Below, piece after piece: positions 34,803-44,500 of a DNA stretch of 64,000 bases. Location of the stretch: the NCBI RefSeq assembly GCF_003111665.1, contig NZ_CP022188.1:3348001-3412000 (forward strand), read 5' to 3'. Both the position numbers and the translations under genes were made by a program. The stretch is from Parazoarcus communis. Its GTDB lineage: Bacteria > Pseudomonadota > Gammaproteobacteria > Burkholderiales > Rhodocyclaceae. Positions within the stretch are counted from its first letter, which is position 1; each line of letters begins with the position of its first letter. The notes beneath the pieces were generated by a model. It was not told the DNA's origin. It did no database searches and saw nothing but the letters and a program-made list of their open reading frames with translations.

Positions 34803-34825
34803 CGTCAATAATGCTCAAGGACTAG
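34803..34825 (-). promoter_or_regulatory. Dispersed 23-bp element, copy A
   Basis: The plus strand reads AATAATGCTCAAGGACTAG at 34807-34825, preceded by CGTC. The same 23 bases occur at 36781-36803 and, inverted with one change, at 39574-39596. Relative to the PEP-CTERM protease gene (minus strand) the element reads CTAGTCC first and GACG nearest the gene, 181 bases before the start codon. The flanks of the copies differ, so it is not a longer duplication. It is probably a regulator site. Confidence 0.7.
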
Positions 34826-34952
34826 TGTGGTCGTGCCCGGTGCGCGAAGCGGGTGCGACGAGATCGATTTAGGAGGGCGCATTTCGGTATGGCGGCAGCT
34901 TGGTGAATCGCGCCGTCAGCGCGTTGTGCCCTTCCTCGGTTGCGGCGATCTG

Positions 34953-35616
34953 CTACCGCGTCTCCTCGATCTGAATCGCATGGCGAATGAGGTCGCGGCC
35001 GCTCTTGATGCGGAGTTTCGTCTTGAGGCTTGCGAGCTGGGTTTCGATGGTATTGATGCTGCGATTCTGAATTTGCGCGATTTCGAGGGTGCTGAAGCCC
35101 AGTCCGAGCAAATGCAGCACTTCGGATTCCCGTTCGCTGATACGAGGGGCCGAGGTAGCGCGGGTGCTGCCTGAGTCGAGTAAACGATGGGCGATGCTGC
35201 TTTGCATCGCTGAGATAGGGCAGGCCACCGAGTATCCGGTTGACGGCCCGAAGGATGTTGGGCGTACCTTCCTGTTTCATGAGGTAGCCATTCGCGCCGC
35301 AGCGCAGTGCATGTTCCGCGAACTCCGATTCTTCATGCATGCTGATGACCAGAATTCAGATATCGGCAGACTGGTGGCGAATGGAGGCAATCAGATCGAG
35401 ACCGGAGTCTCTGTTGAGAGACATGTCGACGATCGCGAGGTCATGCCTGTGCGTGCAGGTACGGGTCATCGCGTCCGCAGCATTTTCAGCCATGCAACAG
35501 ACGAACAGATTGCTTTGCTGGTTGAGAAACATCGCCATCCCTTCACGCACAATCGGATGGTCATCAACAATCAGAATTCGGGCGTTTTCCGGAGCCGACT
35601 GCAGGCATTGAGTCAT
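34953..35616 (-). pseudogene. NarL-family response regulator broken by a stop codon and a frameshift
   Basis: Starting from ATG 35616 (overlapping the kinase stop), the frame reads a normal receiver (ILIVDDHPIVREGMAMFL, LAIVDMSLNRDSGLDLI). An in-frame TGA at 35356-35358 interrupts SADI*ILVISMHEESEF where an Arg codon (CGA) would be usual. The frame then continues to GANGYLMKQEGTPNILRAVNRILGGLPYLS, where a shift near 35226-35230 moves the LuxR-type HTH (ISERESEVLHLLGLGFSTLEI) into another frame ending at 34953. Everything else is well conserved, so the loss looks recent, or it may reflect sequencing error. Confidence 0.85.
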
Positions 35617-36542
35617 GGGTTCCGGCTCTTCTTTGGTACCACGGCAGTAATGATCGTGCCCCTGCACGGGTGGCTGCTTACTTTCAGCATTCCGTCGAGG
35701 ATGTCCGCACGATAGTGGGCATTACGCAATCCCATGCCGTCGCCGTGACTGACAGCTGCCAGATCGAAGCCCGACCCGTTGTCCTGAATCAACAACCGGT
35801 AGGTGCTTTCCGTTTCGTCCAGCCTGAGCAGGATGTGACTCGCGTTTCCGTGACGGAGCGCGTTATTGACGGCCTCTTGTGCGATCCGGTAAAGGTTGAT
35901 TGCAACAAGCGGGTCGTCAACCGCAACAGGCGCGTTGGCCCGGAACTCGCAGGCCACGTTTCTCAGCTGGCAGGTCGTGTCGGCCAGTTGCTCAAGTGCG
36001 GCATTCAGTCCGGCAGTTTCAAGGATGGCTGGATACAGGCCCCTCGACACTGCGCGGGCCATGTCGTTTGCCTGGTTGATGAGATCGACAATGCGTAACG
36101 CGTGGCTGGCTTCAGGGTGATTCTGCGCTTCAAGTCTTTGCTGGAGCGTTGCACCGAACAAGGCAATACTGGTCAGGTGTTGTCCCAGACCGTCGTGCAG
36201 ATTGCGGCCAAGCATGCGTTGCTGGTGCTCCTCGGCGCGGATCAGTTCGCCCTCGAGGTGGCGGCGCCTGGCCACTTCCATGTCTAGTGCATGATTCATC
36301 GCAGCCACCTGGCTGCTTCGCTTCCGCACCTTGTTCGCGAGCGTTTCGTACAAACGCACCAGTCTGTCCTTGTGGAGTCGGTGCTCGAGGGCAAGTGTTG
36401 CGAGGACAAGCCCGGTAATGCCTATCGTCACGGTAAAAGCCTCCCAGTGCGCAATGCCTGTTGCTGCGGAGTCCGCTGCGAAGGAACGCGTCCCCCGTGT
36501 TGCAGCGGACATGGCAAGGAGGGCGATGACCTGTATCAACAC
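35613..36542 (-). CDS. NarX/DesK-type sensor histidine kinase (HisKA_3)
   Basis: 309 residues if translation starts at the GTG 36542. The frame stays open upstream to about 36678 without an ATG and encodes further hydrophobic residues (LAAFPFVFRYRLRIDL), so the start is uncertain or the N-terminus is damaged. A coiled coil leads to the HisKA_3 box GRNLHDGLGQHLTSIALF, then the HATPase N-box AVNNALRHGNASH and DNGSGFD, GDGMGLRNAHYRA. The H and N boxes are intact. Its cognate regulator just downstream is a pseudogene, so the kinase may be idle or serve another regulator. Confidence 0.85.
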   Translation of the reverse strand: MLIQVIALLAMSAATRGTRSFAADSAATGIAHWEAFTVTIGITGLVLATLALEHRLHKDRLVRLYETLANKVRKRSSQVAAMNHALDMEVARRRHLEGELIRAEEHQQRMLGRNLHDGLGQHLTSIALFGATLQQRLEAQNHPEASHALRIVDLINQANDMARAVSRGLYPAILETAGLNAALEQLADTTCQLRNVACEFRANAPVAVDDPLVAINLYRIAQEAVNNALRHGNASHILLRLDETESTYRLLIQDNGSGFDLAAVSHGDGMGLRNAHYRADILDGMLKVSSHPCRGTIITAVVPKKSRNP

Positions 36543-36780
36543 GCTTGCGCAGCTAAGGTCGATACGCAGCCTGTACCGAAAGACGAATGGAAACGCGGCG
36601 AGGCTTGCAGGGGCTGCTGCGCAAAGCCATGGGCGATGCGACTGCGATACGTCAGGATCGGTTCCATGCCATCAGTGCTCGGTCGGAGTGCCTGCGTCGG
36701 TCATAACATTGTCAACGTGGTCGTCGTGAGTCGCGCGCAAGGCACTGCTCAGGTGGCATACTCCTCGGCTGTGTCAGGTG

Positions 36781-36803
36781 CGTCAATAATGCTCAAGGAC
36801 TAG
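36781..36803 (-). promoter_or_regulatory. Dispersed 23-bp element, copy B
   Basis: This copy is identical to copy A over all 23 bases (plus strand AATAATGCTCAAGGACTAG at 36785-36803). Relative to the NarX-like kinase gene (minus strand) it has the same orientation as the other copies have to their genes, 238 bases before the start. It also lies 133 bases upstream of the plus-strand response regulator at 36937, in the opposite orientation to it. Confidence 0.7.
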
Positions 36804-36936
36804 CAAGGACGCGGCGCAGCGGCCGTTTTGGTGCGCGTTGTCGATGGTTCTGCTCGAGAGCAGGCGCTATCCCCGGCAATCGATTGCTGGACCAAACTTT
36901 GCTTGAGTCGGTCGTCTTCACTTGGTGACATTCATC

Positions 36937-37557
36937 ATGAAATTTCTGCTCGTCGACGATCATGCGTTGTTCCGCCATGGCTTGCGTGAGTTGTTGTCCC
37001 GGCTTGCCGGAAACCATGTCTTCGTTGAGGCGGAGAATTGCGCGGTAGCCTTGGCCGAGGTGAGTGCTCACCCGGATATCGATCTCATCCTGCTGGACCT
37101 GGCTTTACCCGATCTGAACGGGCTGGATGGCCTGGTGCGGCTGCGGGAGCTGTGCCCGACGACCCCTGTAGTGCTGCTGTCGGCCAACGAGAATTCGCAC
37201 ATCATTGTCGATGGCCTGCGTCGCGGTGCGCAGGGGTTTATCCCGAAGTCCTCGAGCATTGAGGAGATGACAGCAGCGTTGAAGCAGGTTCTTGCGGGAG
37301 AGATCTACGTGCCGATGATCGGCATGGTGGGGCGGGCCGAACCGCCGGACGAGAATCGCACGCTTACGGTGCGGCAACGCGAGGTATTGGCGCTGCTGGT
37401 GAAGAACCTGTCGAACAAGGAAATTGCCGACGCCCTGGGCATGCGCGTGAACACCGTGCGGGTGCATGTGGCGGCCATTCTCAAGATTCTCGATGTCGAG
37501 AACCGTAACGATGCGGCACGCGTTGCGCTCGGCATGGGAGTGGCAAATGGTGGCTGA
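36937..37557 (+). CDS. NarL/LuxR-family response regulator
   Basis: 206 residues from ATG 36937. Receiver: LLVDDHALFRHGL, phosphoacceptor Asp in LILLDLALPDLNG, and KSSSIEEM. LuxR-type HTH: LTVRQREVLALLVKNLSNKEIADALGMRVNTVRVH. It is intact, unlike the related regulator at 34953, and overlaps the hybrid kinase that follows. It is a candidate to bind the 23-bp elements around it, as LuxR-type regulators often bind short palindromic or repeated sites, but this is inference. Confidence 0.93.
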   Translation: MKFLLVDDHALFRHGLRELLSRLAGNHVFVEAENCAVALAEVSAHPDIDLILLDLALPDLNGLDGLVRLRELCPTTPVVLLSANENSHIIVDGLRRGAQGFIPKSSSIEEMTAALKQVLAGEIYVPMIGMVGRAEPPDENRTLTVRQREVLALLVKNLSNKEIADALGMRVNTVRVHVAAILKILDVENRNDAARVALGMGVANGG

Positions 37558-39334
37558 CGCATCGGTGGCGCAGGGCTTTCAGGCCCGGATTCACGACGAG
37601 CAGATCGAGTTGCTGTTCCGATATACGCCTCTCGCGCAGATGACGAACCTGACTGTGGCGACGGTGCTGGTCGGCTTCCTCTGGCGCGTCATCGATCCGG
37701 ACATCCTGCTGGGCTGGTGGGCAGCCGTTGCCGTCGTCGTGCTGTTCCGCCTGGGGCTGACGATCGCCTATCGGCGCCGCGCTGCCGGCACGCGGATTGC
37801 ATGGCATACGCTGATGACCGCAGGCGCCGTTTTGTCCGGTGTGACATGGGGAGCGGCGGGCGTGCTGTTCTTTGTACCTGAGTCGGCGGTCACGCTCGTC
37901 TTTCTGACGATCATTCTGGCAGGCATGTCGGCGGGCACGATTGCATCCCACTCATCGTGGCCGCCGGCGCAGTTTTCCTATGCCATTCTGACCATGACAC
38001 CCATCGCGGTGTGTTATCTGCTTGAAGGCAGCGAGCTCTGGATCCTCGGGCTGATGTGTCTGATTTATCTTGTCAATGTGCTTGCCTTCGCGCGCCAGCT
38101 CAGCCGGACGCTGCTTGAGTCCATGCGCTTGCGGCTGGAGAATCAGGAACTGGTGCAACAGTTGCGCGAGGAGATGTCGGCTGCGGAAGTGGCACGTGCG
38201 CGTGCAGAGGACGCGAACCTGGCCAAGTCGAAATTTCTTGCAGCGGCCAGCCACGATTTGCGCCAGCCGCTGCAGGCCATGAACCTGTTCATCGAGGCGC
38301 TGCGCACCGAGAAGGACCCCGTGCGCGCTGAGCGGGCGCGCGTTGCCCTGGGCGATTCGGCGCAGGCGCTGGAGGGCTTGCTCAATGATCTGCTCGACAT
38401 CTCCAGGCTGGAGGCGGGATTGTTCAGCCCAAGAATCCGGATAATTTCGCTGCAGGCGCTATTCGATGGACTGCAGCGTGAGCTGCAGCCACTGGCTGAA
38501 GAGAAAGGGATCGAGCTGGGCTTCGTCAGGACGCGCCTCAAGGTTGCGAGTGATCCCAGCATGCTGGGCCGCATCCTGCGCAACATCATCACCAATGCCA
38601 TCCGTTACACGGAGCAGGGCGCAGTGCTCGTGGGCTGCCGCCGCAAAGGTGATCAGGTCGCAATTGCGCTTTGCGACACGGGCCCCGGAATCGAGCCTGA
38701 GTTTCACAAAGCCATCTTCCGCGAGTTCTATCAACTGGGAAATCCCGAGCGTGACCGCCAGAAAGGGCTGGGGCTGGGGCTCGCAATTGTCGACGGATTG
38801 TGTCGCATCCTCGATCATCCCCTTGAGCTCAAGTCCAGGGTGGGGCATGGCTCCACCTTCTCGGTTCACGTTCCGAGTGCCGCAGGGGATTTGCCCTGCC
38901 TCGATGACACCGAGGAGACAGCGTCCTCTGGCTTGCGCGGCTTCGCCGTTGTGGTGGTCGATGACGACCTGGCCATTCGCGAGGCCTTGGCTGAGGTTCT
39001 CTGCGGCTGGGGCTGCCACGTACTGACCGCCGAGAGCGCAGGGGATGCGCTTTCGCAGCTGGCCGACGCCGCCTTCTCGCCAGACGCGATCATTGCTGAC
39101 TACCGGTTGCGCGAGGGGCGCTCCGGGACCGAGGCCATTGCCGGGATCAGACGCGCCCTTGGCCGCGACGTGCCGGCTGCCATTCTGACCGGCGACACCG
39201 CCCCGGAAAGGCTGCGTGAGGCCAGCGCCAGTGGCCTCCTGTTACTGCATAAGCCCGTGCAGCCGTCGCGACTGCGCGCGGTCCTTTCGCGATGGCACGC
39301 TGAAGCGGTCGGTGCGTTGCATGAACTTGCCTGA
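37547..39334 (+). CDS. Hybrid histidine kinase with C-terminal receiver domain
   Basis: 595 residues from ATG 37547, overlapping the regulator stop by 11 bases. Five or six helices between about residues 30 and 180 form a membrane sensor without a large outside loop. A coiled coil follows, then the H-box AAASHDLRQPLQAMNLF (near 240), the N-box NIITNAIRYTEQG, the G-box GLGLGLAIVDGL, and a receiver (about 465-585: VVVVDDDLAIREAL, Asp in AIIADYRLREGRSG). The type is common in betaproteobacteria with a LuxR-type partner, here the gene just upstream. Confidence 0.93.
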   Translation: MVADASVAQGFQARIHDEQIELLFRYTPLAQMTNLTVATVLVGFLWRVIDPDILLGWWAAVAVVVLFRLGLTIAYRRRAAGTRIAWHTLMTAGAVLSGVTWGAAGVLFFVPESAVTLVFLTIILAGMSAGTIASHSSWPPAQFSYAILTMTPIAVCYLLEGSELWILGLMCLIYLVNVLAFARQLSRTLLESMRLRLENQELVQQLREEMSAAEVARARAEDANLAKSKFLAAASHDLRQPLQAMNLFIEALRTEKDPVRAERARVALGDSAQALEGLLNDLLDISRLEAGLFSPRIRIISLQALFDGLQRELQPLAEEKGIELGFVRTRLKVASDPSMLGRILRNIITNAIRYTEQGAVLVGCRRKGDQVAIALCDTGPGIEPEFHKAIFREFYQLGNPERDRQKGLGLGLAIVDGLCRILDHPLELKSRVGHGSTFSVHVPSAAGDLPCLDDTEETASSGLRGFAVVVVDDDLAIREALAEVLCGWGCHVLTAESAGDALSQLADAAFSPDAIIADYRLREGRSGTEAIAGIRRALGRDVPAAILTGDTAPERLREASASGLLLLHKPVQPSRLRAVLSRWHAEAVGALHELA

Positions 39335-39721
39335 GCGGCCGATCGACTGCGACTCGGCAAGGCGCTCTGCTGCTCTCCCTAAGCGTCATCGGTAGCGTTG
39401 GCCGTCGGCTTTCCCGAGAGTCGATGGGCAGAACCGGGCCTGTCGGTGCCGGCGCACATCGAGCGGGATTCCCGCCGCAAACAGTTCATTCCGGAAAACG
39501 ATGTCGCGATGAAACTGCCCCTGACCCTGAATCCCAGTGTCGGTGCGGCATCGCAGGGTTCTGCATTGGTGTTCTAGTCCTTGGGCATTATTGACGCACC
39601 CGATCCGCGTGAAGAATATGCCGCCAGATGGATCGGCGCCGAGCGACTGGAGTAACGAAGATTTGTTCAACTCGCGCTGTCCTTGTGTCGCAGCTCTGTA
39701 CTAAACAAAGGACTCCCTACG
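39335..39721 (+). other. 387-bp intergenic region before the PEP-CTERM gene
   Basis: No complete gene is seen. An unstarted frame at 39383-39577 has protein-like content (IERDSRRKQFIPENDVAMKL) and stops inside the 23-bp element; it may be a gene tail. The rest, after 39600, is the leader of the PEP-CTERM gene. Confidence 0.5.
39574..39596 (+). promoter_or_regulatory. Dispersed 23-bp element, copy C
   Basis: This copy reads CTAGTCCTTGGGCATTATTG then ACG on the plus strand, differing from copies A and B at one base. It lies 125 bases before the start codon of the PEP-CTERM gene at 39722, in the same gene-relative orientation as copy A has to the PEP-CTERM protease. The match extends a few bases further with copy B (CACC). 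Confidence 0.7.
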
Positions 39722-40363
39722 ATGATTTCACGCGCAAAAATCGCTGCGGCAGTGCTAGGTGCCGCGAGCCTGCTCGCAAGCTCCTCCGCTCTGGCCACTT
39801 TGATCTACGATGAGGCAGTCAGTGGCGACTTCAGCGCTGCTCCCTCGTCGCCCACGGCTCTTGGCTCGCTCGCGGTCGGCACCAGTACGGTGTTCGGCAG
39901 CTTGGTCAACACCTCCCCAAGCGACGAAGACGGGATCGATGTTTTCGGCTTCGTGGTGGCGGCTGGCACCGAGGTGTCAAAGATCCTGTTCAGCTTCAAT
40001 GCGAGTTCCTATCCCGGTGGTGCCAACGTCTACCTCGTCAGCGGGCCGGGCAGCGCGGGTACGACCCTGGGATCACTGAATACGTCGGGTGCGAGTGTTA
40101 CGAGTGGCGACGATCTGTTCACGAACGCCATTTTCGGCTTTGGCGGGCCGCTCACCGCGGGCACATACACCTTCGACCTGCGTGGTTTCGGTTCGGGCAT
40201 GGGGCTCGATAGCTACAGCATGGACTTCGTCGTTGCGGATCTGAACGCGCCCCACACTGTTCCCGAGCCGTCTTCTGTGTTGCTCGTGGGTTTGGGCGTG
40301 CTGGGGTTGTCAGCGGCAAGGACGCGCCGTCGCCGCAGTGGTGCCGGCACGCTGGCCTGCTGA
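39722..40363 (+). CDS. PEP-CTERM sorting domain protein
   Basis: 213 residues from ATG 39722. A signal peptide (AKIAAAVLGAASLLASSSALA) is followed by a Ser/Gly-rich beta-type body with VNTSPSDEDGIDVFGFVV and YTFDLRGFGSGMGLDSYSMDFVV, like the pre-peptidase/DVUA0089-like domains often found in this class. The end is VPEPSSVLLVGLGVLGLSA plus an Arg cluster, a clear PEP-CTERM signal for exosortase. It is probably an extracellular matrix or surface protein; the molecular role is unknown. Confidence 0.88.
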   Translation: MISRAKIAAAVLGAASLLASSSALATLIYDEAVSGDFSAAPSSPTALGSLAVGTSTVFGSLVNTSPSDEDGIDVFGFVVAAGTEVSKILFSFNASSYPGGANVYLVSGPGSAGTTLGSLNTSGASVTSGDDLFTNAIFGFGGPLTAGTYTFDLRGFGSGMGLDSYSMDFVVADLNAPHTVPEPSSVLLVGLGVLGLSAARTRRRRSGAGTLAC

Positions 40364-40516
40364 GCGCAGCCGCCGTCACATTGTCCTGCAGCGCCACCCG
40401 GGCGAGAGCGACGTATTCTCAGCCTTCGCTGCTGGCGGGTGGGCCGCCGGTCGGGGGGGCGGATGCTCGTCGGCTGTGCGGCCGTTTCGAAAACCCGCTC
40501 GCTGCTGCCCCTGCCT

Positions 40517-41527
40517 TCAGTAACGCACGCCGTCCGGCGGCGTGAACGAGTCGATGGCGTTGAGGTAGGCCGCGCGTGCGAAGGCGCTCGGGTCGGGCGA
40601 GTTGTGCTGGCTCATCGAACCCTTCAGTTGCGCGACCGAGTCGTATTCCCGCTCTTCGAGCCAGCGGCCGATGCCTTGCAGCACTTCGCGCAGGGCCTGC
40701 GGGCCACGCTGCAGCAGAGCGCTGGCAAGATGCACCACGTCCGCACCGGCGAGCAGCATCTTGAGGGCATCGTCCGCGCTATGCACGCCGCCGGTGGCCG
40801 CCAGCGACACGCCTGTGCGGCCACGCAGAATGGCGATCCAGCGCATTGTGAGCAAGGCGTCGGCGGAGCTTGAAAGCTGCACGCGGTCGACCACCGTGAG
40901 TGTCTCGAGGTCGATGTCCGGCTGGAAGAAGCGGTTGAACATTGAAACGCCCGCGGCACCGGCCTGTTCTGCCTGCTGCACAAAATGCGGTAGCGAGGAG
41001 AAGAAAGGCGACAGCTTCATGCTGATCGGCACGTTCACGACGGCTTTCAGGGATTGCAGCAGCGAGAGGTAGCGGTGTTCAGTCTCGGCCGCGGTGACAC
41101 CCGGATCGCTGGGCATGTACCAGGCATTCAGCTCGAGCGCATCCGCACCCGCGGCCTGCATCTCTTTGCCCAGTTCCACCCAGCCACCGGCCGATGAGCC
41201 GTTAAGGCTTGCGACCACCGGGATGGAGAGGCGGGACTTCAGTCGCTGGATCTGTTCCAGATACGTGTCCAGCCGGCTCTGATAATCATGACCGGCGGGC
41301 AGGTGTCCCGCCGATTCGCCGAAGGCGTCGGGGTTGAGCAGAAAGCGGTCCATCATCTGCTCGTCACGCTTTACGTCCTCCTCGAACAGCGAATGCATGA
41401 CGACGGCTGCAGCGCCGGCGTCTTCGAGGTGCAGCATCGCATCCAGATCGTGGCTGAGCGGCGTGGAGGAGGGCACGAGCGGATTCTTCAGCGCCAGGCC
41501 CAGATAGGTGGTGGATAGATCAGGCAT
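40517..41527 (-). CDS. Dihydroorotate dehydrogenase-like FMN protein
   Basis: 336 residues from the ATG at 41527, which overlaps the nifJ stop by 8 bases; the longer open frame upstream is antiparallel noise within nifJ. The TIM-barrel dihydroorotate dehydrogenase family is shown by DLSTTYLGLALKNPLVPSSTPL at the start, PVVASLNGSSAGGWVELG, MKLSPFFSSLP, and the phosphate-binding ATGGVHSADDALKMLLAGADVV. This branch regularly sits behind nifJ-type genes, so it is probably not the pyrimidine enzyme; it may exchange electrons with the ferredoxin system. The catalytic residue is unclear. Confidence 0.85.
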   Translation of the reverse strand: MPDLSTTYLGLALKNPLVPSSTPLSHDLDAMLHLEDAGAAAVVMHSLFEEDVKRDEQMMDRFLLNPDAFGESAGHLPAGHDYQSRLDTYLEQIQRLKSRLSIPVVASLNGSSAGGWVELGKEMQAAGADALELNAWYMPSDPGVTAAETEHRYLSLLQSLKAVVNVPISMKLSPFFSSLPHFVQQAEQAGAAGVSMFNRFFQPDIDLETLTVVDRVQLSSSADALLTMRWIAILRGRTGVSLAATGGVHSADDALKMLLAGADVVHLASALLQRGPQALREVLQGIGRWLEEREYDSVAQLKGSMSQHNSPDPSAFARAAYLNAIDSFTPPDGVRY

Positions 41528-44500
41528 CGGGCGTTTCCTTGGTTGCGGCAGCGTCTTTGGCAGTTTCGTCGAGGGCCACCTCGGGCAGCACCATTTCGGA
41601 GAGTTCCACGTATTCCTGATGGCGCAGGCGCGCGTCCTTGCCGGCCTGCGCGATGAAGCTGGCCGAGGCCTGTGGATTGATCCGCTCGAGCACGGTGAAT
41701 CGTGCTTCGGTGCGGGCGAAATCGCCGAACGGAATGCTCGGTGCGGCGCTATCGACCGACAAGGGGTTCTTGCCGCGCTCGCGCTGGCGTGGGTCATAGC
41801 GCAGCAGCGGCCAGTGTCCGGACTTGACCGCGAGGTCCTGCTGGCGATGGTTGTGCTGCATGTCCACGCCGTGGGCGATGCACGGGCTGTAGGCGATGAT
41901 GATCGATACCCCGGGATAGCTCTCGGCCTCGATGAAGGCCTTGAGCGTATGCACGTCCTTGGCCCCGTAGGCGACCTGGGCGACGTAGACGTTCTCGTAG
42001 TCCATGGCGATCCGGGCGAGATCCTTCTTGCGGTTCGGTTTTCCGCCCGCGGCAAACTTGGCCACCGCGCCGCGCGGCGTCGCCTTGGAGTTCTGGCCAC
42101 CGGTGTTGGAATAGACCTCGGTGTCGAGCACCAGGATATTGACGTTCTCGCCCGAAGCCAGCACATGGTCGAGGCCGCCGAAACCGATGTCGTATGCCCA
42201 GCCGTCGCCGCCGATAATCCACACACTGCGGCGGATAAGATAGTCGGCGATCGTTGCCAGCGCCTCGGCGGCAGGCGTGGCAAGCTCAGACAGTTGCGCC
42301 TTGAGCGCGGCGACGCGTTGGCGCTGCTCATGAATGCCGGCTTCGTCTTCCTGGTCGGCCTCCAGCACGGACCGAACCAGTTCCTCACCGAGAGCCGGCG
42401 TCATCTCCCGCAACTTTACCTGTGCGGCCTTGGCCAGCTGGTCGGTTGCCAGGCGCATGCCGAGGCCGAATTCGGCGTTGTCCTCGAACAGCGAGTTGCT
42501 CCATGCCGGGCCCCTGCCTTCGGCGTTGGTGGTGTAGGGCGTGGTGGGCAGGTTGCCGCCGTAGATCGACGAACAGCCGGTGGCGTTTGCCACCATCATG
42601 CGGTCGCCGAAGAGTTGCGTGGCGAGGCGGATATAGGGTGTTTCGCCACAGCCCACGCAGGCCCCCGAAAACTCGAACAATGGTGTCAGCAGCATCGAGC
42701 CCGGTACCGTGGTGCGCTTGGCCAGCTTGCGGTCATAGTCGGGCAGTTTGACGAAGAAGTCCCAGTTCTCCGCTTCGCGCTCGCGCAGCGGGGCCTGCTC
42801 GGCCATGTTGATCGCCTTGCGCGAGACGTTCGACTTGTCGCGGATCGGGCAGATATCGACACACAGCGTGCAGCCGGTGCAGTCCTCCGGCGCGACCTGG
42901 TAGGTCATCTTCCAGCCGCTCGGGTAGTCCTTACTGCGGATCGCCATCTGCTTGAAGGTCGAGGGCGCCCCGGTGGCGAGCTCCGCCGGGTAGGCCTTGA
43001 CGCGGATCGCAGCGTGAGGGCACACGAACACGCACTTGCCGCACTGCGTGCACAGGTCGCTCTCGACGACCGGAATCTGCAGCGCGAGGTTGCGCTTCTC
43101 GTAGCGGGCAGTGCCGGTCGGCCAGGTGCCGTCGGCGGGAAACAGCGACACCGGCAGCGCATCGCCCTTGCCGGCGATCAACGGCAGGGTCAGCCTGCGT
43201 ACAAACTCGGATGCCTGCGGTTCGCTGCGCGCCTGGGTACTGCTCGCAGCGCTGTCATGGGTCTGCGGCAGCGCCACTTCGTGCAGGCAGGCCAGGGTCA
43301 TGTCGATGGCGCGGTAGTTCAGTTCGGCAATGCGACGCCCCTTGCGACCGTATGTCTTTTCCACCGCGTGCTTGATCGCGGCAATGGCTTCGTCCTGAGG
43401 CAGAATTCCCGAAATTGCAAAGAAGCAGGTCTGCATCACGGTGTTGATGCGCCGCCCCATGCCGGCGTCCTGCGCCACCTGATAGGCGTCGATCACATGC
43501 AGGTGGATGCGCTTGTCGATCAGCTGTCGCTGCATCGTGGCGGGCAGCGTTTCCCAAACCCTGTCCGGGGCTATCGGCGTGTTGAGCAGAAACACGGCGC
43601 CCGGCGCGGCGTGCGACAGCAGGTCGTGCGTTTCGAGAAAGAGCGGCTGATGGCAGGCCACGAACTTCGCATCGCCCGCGCCAGTGAGGTAGGTCGAACG
43701 GATCGGTTGGGTGCCGAATCGCAGGTGCGACACCGTCATCGCACCCGATTTCTTGGAGTCGTAGACGAAGTAGCCCTGTGCGTTGAGCTCGGTCTCGTCA
43801 CCGATAATCTTGATCGAGTTCTTGTTGGCCGAAACCGTGCCGTCTGACCCGAGGCCGTAGAACACCGCGCCGAAGGTTTCGCGCACTGCGTCGGTGCGAA
43901 AGCCAGGGTCGTAAGGCAGCGACAGATGGGTGACATCGTCCTGAATGCCGACGGTGAAGCGTCGTTTCGGGCTCGGCTCGTCAAGGGCGGCCAACACCGA
44001 ACATACCATCGCCGGATTGAATTCCTTGGAGGCCAGCCCATAGCGGCCGCCGGTGACCTTGGGCAAACGGGCAAACCGTGGCGCCTCGCCGGAGGCGTTC
44101 TCGGCCAGTGCCACCATCACGTCCTTGTACAAGGGTTCGCCCTCGGCGCCCGGCTCCTTGCAGCGGTCGAGCACCGCGATCGCGCGGGTTGTGGCGGGCA
44201 GGGCGGCAACCAGCGCTTCGGGTGCAAGGGGACGGAACAGGCGCACCTTAAGCAAGCCGACCTTTTCGCCCAGCCGATTCAGGTGCTCGACGGTTTCCTG
44301 TGCGGTTTCAGCGCCGGAGCCCATGAGCACGATCACGCGCTCGGCATCAGGCGCACCGACGTAGTCGAACAGCTTGTATTCGCGTCCGGTCGCCGCGGCG
44401 AACTGATCCATGCAGGCCTGCACGACGGCAGGGAAGGCATCGAACCACGGGTTACGGGCTTCGCAGGCCTGGAAGAACACATCGGGGTTCTGCGAACTGC

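Noticed and set aside
34803..36803. Copies A and B as direct repeats of a composite transposon
   Set aside because: They are only 23 bp, have no target duplications or transposase, and a third inverted copy lies upstream of another PEP-CTERM gene, so a regulatory role fits better.
39383..39577. Unstarted plus-strand frame before the PEP-CTERM gene
   Set aside because: There is no start codon with a ribosome site and the frame stops in the repeated element. It may be a gene remnant, but too little remains to name it.
41508..43847. Very long plus-strand open frame opposite nifJ
   Set aside because: It is the antisense of nifJ. GC-rich codon bias keeps the opposite frame open; the His/Gly/Leu-rich translation has no family resemblance and no ribosome site.
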